Below, in pieces: positions 1-7,444 of a stretch of 33,935 nucleotides of DNA. Both the position numbers and the translations under genes were made by a program. The DNA lies in the NCBI GenBank assembly GCA_947626585.1, contig CANQSU010000011.1, positions 1 to 33,935 of the forward strand, in the 5' to 3' direction. The stretch comes from an uncultured Oscillospiraceae bacterium. GTDB lineage: Bacteria; Bacillota; Clostridia; Oscillospirales; Oscillospiraceae. Below the pieces are notes generated by a model. That model was not told where the DNA came from and made no database searches. It saw only the letters and a program-made list of their open reading frames with translations. Every line of letters starts with the position of its first letter. The first letter of the stretch is position 1.

Positions 1-13
1 CCGGCGGAGTTTT

Positions 14-42
14 AGAATACCACATCCGCGCGCCCTTGTCAA
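14..42 (-). promoter_or_regulatory. Sigma-A promoter pointing out of the left end
   Basis: On the minus strand there is a perfect -35 TTGACA (complement of 37-42) and a -10 TATTCT (complement of 14-19), separated by exactly 17 bases. It must drive a gene or operon left of the window. It lies 104 bases downstream of a second promoter in the same direction. Confidence 0.7.
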
Positions 43-117
43 GAGGTTTTTTCAACTTTTCTTCAACTTTTTTCGCGTGGACGCTTCTTCCGCACTGTCA
101 TTCGCGACAGCTTGCCT

Positions 118-146
118 AATATACTACGCTTCGTCCGTTTTGTCAA
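118..146 (-). promoter_or_regulatory. Second, upstream sigma-A promoter of a tandem pair
   Basis: Minus strand TTGACA (complement of 141-146), 17-base spacer, TATATT (complement of 118-123). With the copy at 14-42 this makes a tandem pair, an arrangement common before rRNA, tRNA and other heavily transcribed operons. The target lies outside the window. Confidence 0.7.
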
Positions 147-167
147 CACCTTTTTTCGCTTTTTTTG

Positions 168-200
168 AAAAAAATTCGCGGGGAAATTTTGCCCCGCGAA
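168..200 (-). terminator. Rho-independent terminator of dpaAB
   Basis: A GC-rich stem (CGCGGGG/CCCCGCG with flanking T:A pairs) begins just after the dpaB stop codon. On the minus strand it is followed by seven U residues (complement of 168-174). It closes the dpaA-dpaB transcript and separates it from the leftward tandem promoters. Confidence 0.8.
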
Positions 201-206
201 ATTCCA

Positions 207-797
207 CTACATGTTGTACTTTCGTCTCTGGGCCAGCACAGGCTGAAGCTGTTTGCCCTCCATGGCGGCGGCCACGGTGTCCTCGACCAGGGTCAGATCC
301 GCGGCCAGGGACGTTGGCTTTCCCAGCGGGTCGTCCTGATAAAACGGCACGAAATAGATGTTCTTCCGGGCCAGGAGCTTCCCTATATTTTCCGCGTTGG
401 CGGCCAGGGCGTCGTTGGTGGAGACGGCCAGGACCACGGGACGGTCGTTTCTCAGATGGGCCTTGGCCGCCATGGTGACGGCGGAGTCGGTGACGCCGCC
501 CGCGAGCTTGGCAATGGTGTTGCCTGTACAGGGCATGATGATAAGTACATCCAGCAGTCTTTTCGGCCCGATCGGCTCGGCCTTGACGATCGAGTCCACG
601 ATCTCCTTCCCCGATGCCGACGTAATGCGCTCACGGAAGTCCTCGGCCTTGCCGAAACGGGTATCCGTCACGGCGGAGCGCTCGCTCATGATGGGCGTCA
701 CGTCGTAAACTCCGCAAAGGCGCTCAAAGGTATCCACGGCGCCTTTAAAGGTACAGTAGGAGCCGCACAGGGCGACCCCCGCTCGAAGCTTCTCCAT
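207..797 (-). CDS. dpaB: Dipicolinate synthase subunit B (spore DPA synthesis)
   Basis: A 196-residue flavoprotein-like subunit of dipicolinate synthase, which with DpaA turns dihydrodipicolinate into dipicolinic acid in the mother cell during sporulation. The fold matches the flavoprotein family of SpoVFB. The N-terminal G-V-A-L-C-G-S-Y strand and loop, the central L-I-I-M-P-C-T-G-N-T-I-A-K-L-A segment at about residues 85-100 and the later V-L-A-V-S-T-N-D-A-L segment are all typical, and the length is normal. Its ATG overlaps the stop of dpaA (TAATG), which implies translational coupling and a shared transcript. A terminator follows immediately. Sporulation sigma-factor control is known for the family. 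I did not identify its promoter. Confidence 0.93.
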   Translation of the reverse strand: MEKLRAGVALCGSYCTFKGAVDTFERLCGVYDVTPIMSERSAVTDTRFGKAEDFRERITSASGKEIVDSIVKAEPIGPKRLLDVLIIMPCTGNTIAKLAGGVTDSAVTMAAKAHLRNDRPVVLAVSTNDALAANAENIGKLLARKNIYFVPFYQDDPLGKPTSLAADLTLVEDTVAAAMEGKQLQPVLAQRRKYNM

Positions 798-1645
798 TAT
801 TCACACTCCAACTCATTAATTACATTATATATGGCATCCCGAATGGCCGCGCCGGAGCTGATGGGCGCCACCTGTCCGGGAAGGGACAGGGCCCAGATGG
901 CGCGGACGCCCAATTTTCGCGCGGCGTCAAAATCAATGCCTCCGGGCTTCGAGGCCAGGTCCAGACACAGGCAGTCCGGATCCAGCTGTGAGAGCAGTCT
1001 CTCATCCAGCACACGGGCTGGTACGGTATTTACAACGGCTGTAAAGCCCGCAAGCCGTCCGTCCAAGCGTCCTGTATCGGCACTCTCAAGCCCCAGGCAC
1101 TCGATCCACACCCTGTCCTCGGGCCTCCGGGCGGAGACGGTGACGCGGGCGCCCAGCAGATGAAGTCGCAGGGACAGGAGCTTGCCAATGCGTCCGAAGC
1201 CAACGACCAGGATCCGTGTGCCCAGAAGCGTCACGGGCAGCTCCCGCATGAGGATCTCCACAGCTCCCTCCGCCGTGGAGGCGGCGTTCCGGACCGTCAG
1301 CTCCTCCCGGGCAAAGTAGTCGATACATTTGACGTCCCGGTCCCGGCACAGCTCCAGAAGTCTTCCCTCCGGCTTGCCGGCCAGGAGGGTCTGACCAGGT
1401 GCTATCAGCTCTACGAGCTTTTTCACACTTATATCGCTTTCGGAAAGCGGCGCGTTGAGCGTCTCCCCGGCGCCCGCCGGAAGCGGTAGAATCACGTACC
1501 CGGCGTCCGCGAGGGCCTTATCCAGGGGCAGACAGTCCCCCCTCCCCCGCTCAAGTCCAGCGCATCTCACCTGATGTCCGTCGCCGCGGAGCATATCCGC
1601 AAGCTTTGACAGCCTCATATCCCCGCCCACGACCGCAAAATTCAT
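797..1645 (-). CDS. dpaA: Dipicolinate synthase subunit A
   Basis: A 282-residue subunit of dipicolinate synthase (SpoVFA). It has an N-terminal domain starting with a short nucleotide-binding-like strand (F-A-V-V-G-G-D) and a Rossmann domain in the second half, with the dinucleotide motif I-L-V-V-G-F-G-R-I-G-K at about residues 165-176. The A-S-K-P-G-G-I-D-F segment near residue 235 is also characteristic. The start is the second of two nearby ATG codons, preceded by GGGAGGAGAG at good spacing. Its presence marks the host as an endospore former. The upstream region (1646-1776) must hold the promoter, probably sporulation-specific, but I could not define the boxes with confidence. Confidence 0.93.
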   Translation of the reverse strand: MNFAVVGGDMRLSKLADMLRGDGHQVRCAGLERGRGDCLPLDKALADAGYVILPLPAGAGETLNAPLSESDISVKKLVELIAPGQTLLAGKPEGRLLELCRDRDVKCIDYFAREELTVRNAASTAEGAVEILMRELPVTLLGTRILVVGFGRIGKLLSLRLHLLGARVTVSARRPEDRVWIECLGLESADTGRLDGRLAGFTAVVNTVPARVLDERLLSQLDPDCLCLDLASKPGGIDFDAARKLGVRAIWALSLPGQVAPISSGAAIRDAIYNVINELECE

Positions 1646-1776
1646 TCATGCTCTCCTCCCTACGTTTCAGGCTCCCTCCATACTATTCAACAGGGCTCCG
1701 TCCTGTTACGCCGGGGCAAATTTCTTGTTGACAAACCGGGGGAATGTGAGTAAAATATCCACCGTGGGGTGATGGC

Positions 1777-1980
1777 GTGGAACAGAGCAGAATAGACAGG
1801 ATCAGCGAACTGACGCGCATCTCTCGCACCCGCGCCTTGACAGAGGCTGAGCTTGCCGAGCGCGCCGCGCTCCGGGCGGAATATATCGCGTCGGTAAAGG
1901 CGAGCTTGAAGGGGCAGTTGGAGAACACATATCTGATAGACGGGCGAGGCAACAAGCGGCCCATCTCCAGGAAGCAATAA
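1777..1980 (+). CDS. DUF896 (YnzC-like) small protein
   Basis: A 67-residue basic helical protein with the DUF896 pattern: an N-terminal helix ending in I-S-R-T-R-A-L-T-E-A-E-L-A-E-R, then R-A-E-Y-I-A-S-V-K-A-S-L-K-G-Q-L and a D-G-R-G-N-K-R-P tail. The family (B. subtilis YnzC type) is widespread in Firmicutes, and its biochemical role is not settled. The start is a GTG, placed 5-7 bases after a GGGGTGA ribosome-binding site. It lies just upstream of tRNA-Leu on the same strand and may share its transcript. Confidence 0.85.
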   Translation: MEQSRIDRISELTRISRTRALTEAELAERAALRAEYIASVKASLKGQLENTYLIDGRGNKRPISRKQ

Positions 1981-1982
1981 TA

Positions 1983-2069
1983 GCCGGTGTGGCGGAACTG
2001 GCAGACGCCCGGGACTTAAAATCCCGTGATGGCAACATCGTACCGGTTCGATCCCGGTCACCGGCACCA
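1983..2069 (+). tRNA. tRNA-Leu (anticodon UAA), CCA encoded
   Basis: The acceptor stem GCCGGTG pairs with CACCGGC (2059-2065), followed by discriminator A and an encoded CCA (2067-2069). The anticodon loop CTTAAAA sits on a GGGA/TCCC stem, and a class II variable arm (GATGGCAACATC) is present. All arms fold, so it looks functional. The accessory region starts soon after this gene, so it is a plausible historic integration site. Confidence 0.95.
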
Positions 2070-2096
2070 CGTCGTCGCGGAAGTCGCGATAGCTCG

Positions 2097-2131
2097 AAAA
2101 TAGGCGGAAGCCAAAGGCTCCCGCCTATTTT
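2097..2131 (+). terminator. Terminator hairpin after tRNA-Leu
   Basis: AAAATAGGCGG pairs with CCGCCTATTTT around a small inner GCC/GGC stem. The U-rich 3' side fits rho-independent termination of the tRNA-Leu transcript. Confidence 0.75.
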
Positions 2132-2276
2132 CTCACTCGCTGACTTCGCTCCTCCTCCCAAAACGCGACCCGCTGCGCTGGGCTCGCGTTTTGTTTTTAT
2201 AGGATTTTTAACCACTTACTCCAGAATTGCAGGTTAAGACCACTATTCGTAGCCAAAACGCCTGCGCCGCAAGGGT

Positions 2277-2320
2277 TTTGAGGTCGTTTCAGGGTAAACC
2301 GAAACGACCTCAAAATTTTT
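2277..2320 (+). terminator. Terminator hairpin in the intergenic region
   Basis: TTTGAGGTCGTTTC (2277-2290) pairs perfectly with GAAACGACCTCAAA (2301-2314) and is followed by ATTTTTCT. No intact gene precedes it, so it is probably left over from a lost gene. The surrounding interval 2132-2459 holds no gene that I can support. Confidence 0.65.
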
Positions 2321-2392
2321 CTATTCTTCCTCGTTTCCCTCAAACTGGAGGGATTCGAACTGGCGGCATCAACAATTGAATGGAAGCTGCAC

Positions 2393-2424
2393 AAATGCCG
2401 GGTCACATGATCCGGCATTTTTTT
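2393..2424 (+). terminator. Terminator hairpin before the mobile-element relics
   Basis: AAATGCCGG pairs with CCGGCATTT around a GTCACATGAT loop and runs into TTTTTTT. It looks like the end of a lost transcription unit just upstream of the promoter at 2460. Confidence 0.65.
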
Positions 2425-2459
2425 GCTCAGAATCGGACGGGATTCATCGGTTATTTTCG

Positions 2460-2488
2460 TTGACTCAAAAAGGGCGTGCAGGTATAAT
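2460..2488 (+). promoter_or_regulatory. Consensus sigma-A promoter for the mobile-element relics
   Basis: TTGACT (2460-2465), 17-base spacer, TATAAT (2483-2488). A GGAGGTGAT ribosome-binding site and a GTG start follow at 2518. The promoter is intact although the reading frames it served are broken or very short. Confidence 0.75.
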
Positions 2489-2517
2489 CCCCTTAAAACA
2501 TAGCTGGAGGTGATCAA

Positions 2518-2738
2518 GTGGATTTGCTGGTTCTACCCAAGTCTTTGCAAAAGGCGATAGAGGATATGGAAGGCAAAGGGAAAAGGTGAACAAGGGCGAG
2601 GACTTTCTCTCTTGGGACTGCTGCTTCTGCGAGCTTCATAGCAGTATTAACAGCGCGGAGGTGAACGGAGTCATAAGCTTTGAGACGGCAAGCTCAACAG
2701 ATTATCTCTGTGCTGGAGTTAGAGAAAGTAACCAGTAA
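2518..2738 (+). pseudogene. Small mobile-element reading frames, probably remnants
   Basis: Two overlapping GTG-started frames follow the promoter: a 23-codon frame (2518-2589) and a 50-codon frame (2586-2738). The second contains W-D-C-C-F-C-E-L-H-S-S-I-N and E-V-N-G-V-I-S, a cysteine- and tryptophan-containing pattern reminiscent of small accessory proteins carried by integrative elements of gut Firmicutes. I cannot name the family. The neighbouring recombinase fragments make a decayed integrative element the simplest reading. Confidence 0.4.
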
Positions 2739-2970
2739 GCGGTATGCCTCCGAGAGTCTGTCCCTGCAAGTATTTACCAGATTTTAGGATAGTGATGATC
2801 TGACGAGGGATATGCTCACGTCTCTGATCGAACGCTTTTACATTGACGGGAATAATGGCGGGGAAATCATCTTCAAATACAGAGATGCGTACAAGACCTG
2901 TGCGATTTCGTGGAAAGGAGGAAAGCGGTATGAAAGTGGTCTTGTATCTGTGCTTATCCAGCGAAGATAG
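2722..2970 (+). pseudogene. C-terminal remnant of a large serine recombinase
   Basis: An 83-codon frame, interrupted by an in-frame TAG near 2785, contains L-T-R-D-M-L-T-S-L-I-E-R-F-Y-I and I-I-F-K-Y-R-D. This is the conserved tail of TndX/TnpX-type large serine recombinases of clostridial integrative and mobilizable elements. Everything upstream of about residue 400 of the parent protein is missing. It overlaps the start of a second recombinase remnant, as when two recombinase genes sit in tandem. Confidence 0.6.
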
Positions 2971-3463
2971 GGATATGCAGTAAAAACTGAATCTAACAGC
3001 ATAGTAAATCAAGGATTGCAGCTGACCGATTTTGTTCGCAATCACCCTGATTTTTGTGACGCCGAATTGGATGAGCTGTGCGATGACGGTTGGAGCGGAA
3101 AAACTTTGAGCGTCCCGGTATGATCGAACTTCTGGAACAAGTCAGACGCGGAACGGTTCAGTGCATCGTGGTCAAGGATAATTCCAGGTTCGGTCGTGAT
3201 TATCTGACCGCATCAGCCGTGTCTTTCCGTTCATGGTGGTGCGCTTCATTTCCGTCACCGACGGATTTGACAGATCCCGTCCCAGCGACATCGACAGCCT
3301 GGACACTTCCTTCAAGACGTTGATCTATGACTTATACAGCCGTGAGCTTTCGCAAAAGGTCAAGGCCGCACGGAAGCAACGAGCCAAACAGGGACTGTTC
3401 CTTAGTCCAAATGCACCCTTTTGCTATGTTAAAGACGAGAATGACAAAAACCATCTTATATAA
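2930..3463 (+). pseudogene. N-terminal remnant of a large serine recombinase (TndX/TnpX type)
   Basis: Reading across frames from the ATG at 2930 gives recognisable resolvase-domain blocks: a start like V-L-Y-L-C-L-S-S-E-D-R-D, then C-D-D-G-W-S-G-K, the N-F-E-R-P-G-M block, I-V-V-K-D-N-S-R-F-G-R-D-Y-L, V-R-F-I-S-V-T-D-G-F-D, S-L-D-T-S-F-K-T-L-I-Y-D-L-Y-S and finally F-L-S-P-N-A-P-F-C-Y-V-K-D. At least two frameshifts and an in-frame stop break it, and it ends after the catalytic domain. The normal protein has more than 500 residues. It cannot be functional. It is the best evidence that an integrative element once entered here. Confidence 0.8.
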
Positions 3464-4229
3464 ATCAAATTCAGCACCCAATAATGATGTCTTAATGGGG
3501 CCTTCCACAAACTTGAAGCCCACCTTTTCTTTTCCGATTAATTCCTCGGCACTATGTTCTTCATGGACAGCATGACAGCCCCCATGTGGCAATGCTCAAA
3601 TGGAGGCTTCCAGGTTATCGTTTTCTTCTGAACAAGGCAAGTATAGAACTCATTAAATAACCGTACATCTTCGACAGGAAAGCCGGCATTCGGTGAAAAC
3701 GAGACTTTAAGCTTACTTTTCAGTTCTAAAGCAATTAACCAGAATTGAATTACCGGTTAATCTTTCTCCAGAATGATAGAAAGCCGAAAAGGCATGCTTG
3801 AAATTTTCTGCGAGAGGAGGATTATAGTTCATATAGTGAACCGGCTGGATGCGGTATATTTTGTACCGATTTTTTATCCAGGCCAATGCCGTATTCACCA
3901 TAACATTACGGGGTCCAAACCGACGGCATATATCAAAGAGCAATTTGGTATATTCTGTGCCGCCCTTTGTCAATGTATAAGATGCAGATCAGACCTACGG
4001 CGTCTGTGTGCAAAGTGCTTTGAGGTATTGACTCAATCTTTGGAAGATGATATAATTGTCCAAAAGTTTTGTTGTTTAGCGAGGCGCCGGAACGACGTGA
4101 ATTATGTTAGATCAGCGGAGCGATAAATCGGAAAAAATCTCCCGCGGCGCGGGAACATTTAGGACTTGTCTGGTGGGATAATGGCACTAAGGGACCTCTG
4201 AAAAAGCACGGCTGCGGTGCCTCGCGGCC
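3464..4229 (+). other. Degenerate AT-richer region, no gene supported
   Basis: No frame of convincing length or composition is present. Two overlapping open frames on opposite strands (roughly 3713-3973 minus and 3773-4126 plus) lack good ribosome-binding sites and recognisable motifs. An antisense stretch at 3465-3592 reads V-G-F-K-F-V-E-G-P-I-K-T, which may be a fragment of a real but unidentified protein. Base composition is clearly lower in GC than the cluster that follows, consistent with decayed mobile DNA. Confidence 0.5.
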
Positions 4230-4308
4230 TTTTGCGTCACAGCTTCATTGCGGCTTTTTGAAATACGGCAAGGTTTTTTGCTAAATCGCGCCTCATTGTG
4301 ACGCAAAA
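4230..4308. repeat. Inverted repeat TTTTGCGTCACA / TGTGACGCAAAA
   Basis: Perfect 12-bp inverted repeats at 4230-4241 and 4297-4308 enclose 55 bases that also contain an AGCTTCAT motif seen again just outside. The unit sits right before the first gene of the accessory cluster. It could be a small non-autonomous element, an operator, or a stem in the leader. No target-site duplication was evident by eye. Confidence 0.5.
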
Positions 4309-4371
4309 AGCTTCATGATCCGCTCCTGCCGGTTTATTCAGAGCTTCCCCAAGAAAAGAGGCGGCACTGGC

Positions 4372-4896
4372 ATGAACAAGAACACATTGGACCGTATCCG
4401 GATGTTGGTGAGGGAGAGGTACAGGCCGGAGGGAGAACGCTACCCGGACGTGGTGGGAAAGGTGGATATATCCGGGGCGCTGAGCGCCAGAAAACCGGGG
4501 GTGAGCCTGTACGATTCCGTTATGGGATATGTGAGAAGGCTTGACTGCCGGGACTTCCAGAGGAAGAACGGGGACATCAACGAGGCCTCCTTTTACAAAT
4601 ACGCCAGGATCGAAAAAAGCAGCTGGAGCAGGATACGGCTGGGGGAGGTGCTTCCCCAGAAGGAGACGATGCTTAAGCTGGTGATCGCCCTGAGACTCAA
4701 TGAAAAGGAGGCCGAGGGGCTTCTTGCCAAGGCATCCCTGGGCTTCAACGATACGGACCTGCGGGATATGGTGATTTTATCCTGCCTGGACGTGGGGTGC
4801 TATGACATAGAGACGGTCTATGAGATTTTGGAGGAATACGCGGACAATGGACCGGGAAAGCCCAGAAGATTTAAAAATATCTACGCGGATATATGA
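4372..4896 (+). CDS. HTH-like protein, first gene of the accessory cluster
   Basis: A 174-residue protein. Residues about 55-140 look like an XRE-type helix-turn-helix region of the kind found in small conflict-associated regulators: S-F-Y-K-Y-A-R-I, then S-W-S-R-I-R-L-G-E-V-L-P-Q-K-E-T, then a long helix with L-K-L-V-I-A-L-R-L and E-A-E-G-L-L-A-K-A, then Y-D-I-E-T-V-Y-E-I-L. The start chosen is ATG 4372, which has AAGAGG about ten bases upstream. The in-frame ATG at 4315 lacks a ribosome-binding site. A 145-base gap separates it from the next gene. It probably regulates the cluster or links it to a trigger. DNA binding is inferred from pattern only. Confidence 0.6.
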   Translation: MNKNTLDRIRMLVRERYRPEGERYPDVVGKVDISGALSARKPGVSLYDSVMGYVRRLDCRDFQRKNGDINEASFYKYARIEKSSWSRIRLGEVLPQKETMLKLVIALRLNEKEAEGLLAKASLGFNDTDLRDMVILSCLDVGCYDIETVYEILEEYADNGPGKPRRFKNIYADI

Positions 4897-5041
4897 TGCT
4901 TTTTTGAAGGTCTTTCAATAAAATGTCAAGAGAACCTCCCCATGGTCCGAAGGTCGTTTTCATGGCTGCTTTCTGAGTAGACGGTTTCCTGACGGGCTGT
5001 CAAGCTCATGAAATACGCGCATTGTAGTAGGAGGAGAGAAA

Positions 5042-6475
5042 ATGCTTGAGCTTTCTGACGGAATGGCGCTGAACTTTCTTGATTTGAAAAAGAGATTTTT
5101 ACTGGCGGACATACTGGAAAGACAGGCGGAGTTCGCCGCCTTCGCGGAGCTTCACTGTCTGCCCTTCAAGCTCCGGCGCTACGACCGGGCCGAGGCGGCC
5201 AAGGCAAACTTCCAAGAGGATATGGCCCTCTACTTTGGCAAGGGCTTCACCGACGGGAGAGCCGCCTTTTACGACCAGGTGATGATCCTGAAAAAGGACT
5301 TCTGGCTGTGGATATTTCGCGGTGTTATGGACGGCGCGGAGGGGAACTGGCCCGGACTGCAGATAGTGGCCGGCTTCAGCGGCACGCCGGATGCCTCCCA
5401 GGTAAAGGACGTCGTACTGGAGCTGGTCGTGAAGAAGATGTCCAACGCGGATAAGGACAAGGTGAGCGCGGTCCGGGAGGATTTTCCCGGGGAGTGGGAC
5501 GACTGTTTTCTGACGGAGCAGGTGGAGGCCATCCTCAGACGGGTGAAGCCCCAGCCGGATCTTCGCAAGCTCCTGCTCTTTCTGTCCATACTGGAGATAG
5601 CGGAGCAGGATGCCCGGACGGCGCCCCTCGATCCACGGGAACGGAAATATCCGGAGAGAGAGCCAGAGAAGCGCAAGGACGGCGGAGGGGGCAAGACGGA
5701 CGAGGGCAAGGGCATCGACCGGAGAACTCAGCCAGATCCGCGGCGGGGCGGTACTTCGCGGGACAAGACCGTGAGGCGAGAGGATTCGCCCGCGGCCGGG
5801 AATATGGTCCAAGAGCTTAAGGTGGAAAACGGAGAGGCGGTCCTAACGCCCGGGATGACGTACTGGGTGAAGAGGCATGAGGGAAAGGCGCTTTTGGCGG
5901 ATGAGTACATCCATACGGTGAAGCTCACGGCCGGGAGGGTCGGGAACCCCTATCTGAGGGCGGTCCTCACCGTGGATGGGAAGACGTTGGAGCTGGAGCA
6001 GGGCGGGATGCTTTACTGCTCCATGACCTCAAGCGGAAAATTCATCCGCGTTCTGCCCACGCTCAAGCGCTTTGGGAGCAACGCCCTGGGACGCAGGAGC
6101 CAGACAGATGGGGCCCTGTATTACACCACCGGCGGAAGCCCGGTGAAGATTCTCCCGGCGTCTGACGGGACGCAAATCAGCAGTTTCGCGCCGGACCCCA
6201 CGGCGGACGGGAGGAGCTTCCTCTACATCATCGGTGGAAGGCTCTATACTGACTGCTATGAGAAGTACCAGGGCGACTATACGGTGAAGTCGGAATTGAT
6301 GGAGGTAAAATATGCCAGTTACGTGGAGGTGTCCTTTGCGGGTAGCGGCAAATTTATCCTGCTCAGGGATGACGGCGTGATTGTCTCCTCTGACCCCGCA
6401 TACAACGAAAGAAAAGCCGTGACGCTGGAGAACACCGGGACGTGGATGAGCCCGGAATATTTGGAGGCAAAATAA
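5042..6475 (+). CDS. Two-domain protein with charged linker, function unknown
   Basis: A 477-residue protein that I do not recognise. Residues 1-190 are mostly helical with many aromatics (for example F-W-L-W-I-F-R-G-V-M-D at 87-97). Residues about 190-255 are a low-complexity linker rich in Arg, Lys, Glu, Asp and Gly. Residues 256-477 are strand-rich, with repeated short segments such as S-G-K-F-I-R-V-L and S-G-K-F-I-L-L-R-D-D-G, which suggests a beta-propeller or similar sensing or binding domain. The start has an excellent AGGAGGAGA site. It lies 45 bases before the helical protein at 6521, so the two are probably co-transcribed. No signal peptide or membrane segment is visible. Confidence 0.7.
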   Translation: MLELSDGMALNFLDLKKRFLLADILERQAEFAAFAELHCLPFKLRRYDRAEAAKANFQEDMALYFGKGFTDGRAAFYDQVMILKKDFWLWIFRGVMDGAEGNWPGLQIVAGFSGTPDASQVKDVVLELVVKKMSNADKDKVSAVREDFPGEWDDCFLTEQVEAILRRVKPQPDLRKLLLFLSILEIAEQDARTAPLDPRERKYPEREPEKRKDGGGGKTDEGKGIDRRTQPDPRRGGTSRDKTVRREDSPAAGNMVQELKVENGEAVLTPGMTYWVKRHEGKALLADEYIHTVKLTAGRVGNPYLRAVLTVDGKTLELEQGGMLYCSMTSSGKFIRVLPTLKRFGSNALGRRSQTDGALYYTTGGSPVKILPASDGTQISSFAPDPTADGRSFLYIIGGRLYTDCYEKYQGDYTVKSELMEVKYASYVEVSFAGSGKFILLRDDGVIVSSDPAYNERKAVTLENTGTWMSPEYLEAK

Positions 6476-6520
6476 TGGAAATGAATGCTTTGCTGTCGCG
6501 CAAAACCGTGGGGGACAAAA

Positions 6521-7444
6521 ATGGGTAAATTGAATTTTACGTTCGCCGGGTTTGGGAGCATGTCTTCGGAGGATCTGCTGGAGCGGCTTCGGAAGGACCG
6601 GAGATTTACGGAGACTCTGAGGAGCATCGGCTTTATGAGAGCCGGGAAAGATATCAAAAACAGTGAAAAATACGCGGAGTTCTCCGAAGCCCTGTCCGCC
6701 TGCCGGGACGCCTATCGCCGGTATCTTGAGGAGAGCGGCCGGTACGCCCGAACGAAGCTCATCAAGACCAGCTTTTTCGCCCCCGGAAAGATCGAGTACA
6801 GGATCACCCGGCTCAGAGAGTATGTGGAGGAGGATCTGCCGGAGGAGGACACGGTCAAGGTGGTGATGGCCGAGGGGTGGTTCGGCTGTGTGAAGCCAAT
6901 CCTGGACGAGGTCCGGTCCCTGGAAGAGGAGCTGGCGCAGACCGGGGACGTGGCCCTGCCGGAGGAACGGGAGCTGGAAGAGCAGCTGCTACGGCGTTTT
7001 TTTTCCAGCAGTCCCGTCATCGAGCTGCTTCAGCTCCCGGAGGACATCGAGAAGTGCTGCGGGCGCTATTCCCGGCCCCTGGATTGGAAGCAGGGAGACC
7101 AGCTGGAGCGGGAGGGCGAGGCCCTTCGGCGGCGGTACAAGGATCTGCTGGATATCTGCAAAAACCCGCTGAACCCCATCGTCTACGCCTCCCTGGACAG
7201 CGTCCGGAAGGAGCTTGCCGCGGGAGCGGAGGAGATGCGGGCCGAGTCGGAGTATTGCGAGAGACTGCTGTGGAGTCTGCGGGAGCTGGCGGAGAGGTTT
7301 TCTGAACTGCCCCTCTCGGAAAAGAAGAGAGAAGATGGCAGCTATGACGAGGAGCGCCTTCCGGCCCTTCGGGAGGCGTATTACAAAGCCGCCGTCCTTA
7401 CGGAGGAGGTGACGGAAATTGGCCGTTTCAGATCTGATCAATGA
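6521..7444 (+). CDS. Helical, coiled-coil-like protein coupled to the AAA+ ATPase
   Basis: A 307-residue, very charged protein made almost entirely of predicted helix, with heptad-like stretches (for example E-V-R-S-L-E-E-E-L and G-E-A-L-R-R-R-Y-K-D-L-L). It shows no catalytic motif and no membrane segment. ATG 6521 is preferred because a GGGGG site sits seven bases upstream. The in-frame ATG at 6485 would add a Cys-rich stretch without a good site. Its 3' end overlaps the next gene by 26 bases, so the two are likely translationally coupled. A role as adaptor or structural partner of the AAA+ protein is inferred from this coupling alone. Confidence 0.65.
   Translation: MGKLNFTFAGFGSMSSEDLLERLRKDRRFTETLRSIGFMRAGKDIKNSEKYAEFSEALSACRDAYRRYLEESGRYARTKLIKTSFFAPGKIEYRITRLREYVEEDLPEEDTVKVVMAEGWFGCVKPILDEVRSLEEELAQTGDVALPEERELEEQLLRRFFSSSPVIELLQLPEDIEKCCGRYSRPLDWKQGDQLEREGEALRRRYKDLLDICKNPLNPIVYASLDSVRKELAAGAEEMRAESEYCERLLWSLRELAERFSELPLSEKKREDGSYDEERLPALREAYYKAAVLTEEVTEIGRFRSDQ

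Noticed and set aside
2340-2360. tRNA T-arm-like motif (GATTCGAACT) on the minus strand
   Set aside because: The flanking bases do not pair and no other tRNA arm is present.
3713-4126. Two opposing open frames in the AT-richer gap
   Set aside because: No ribosome-binding site, no known motif and mutual overlap. Left as an unassigned region.
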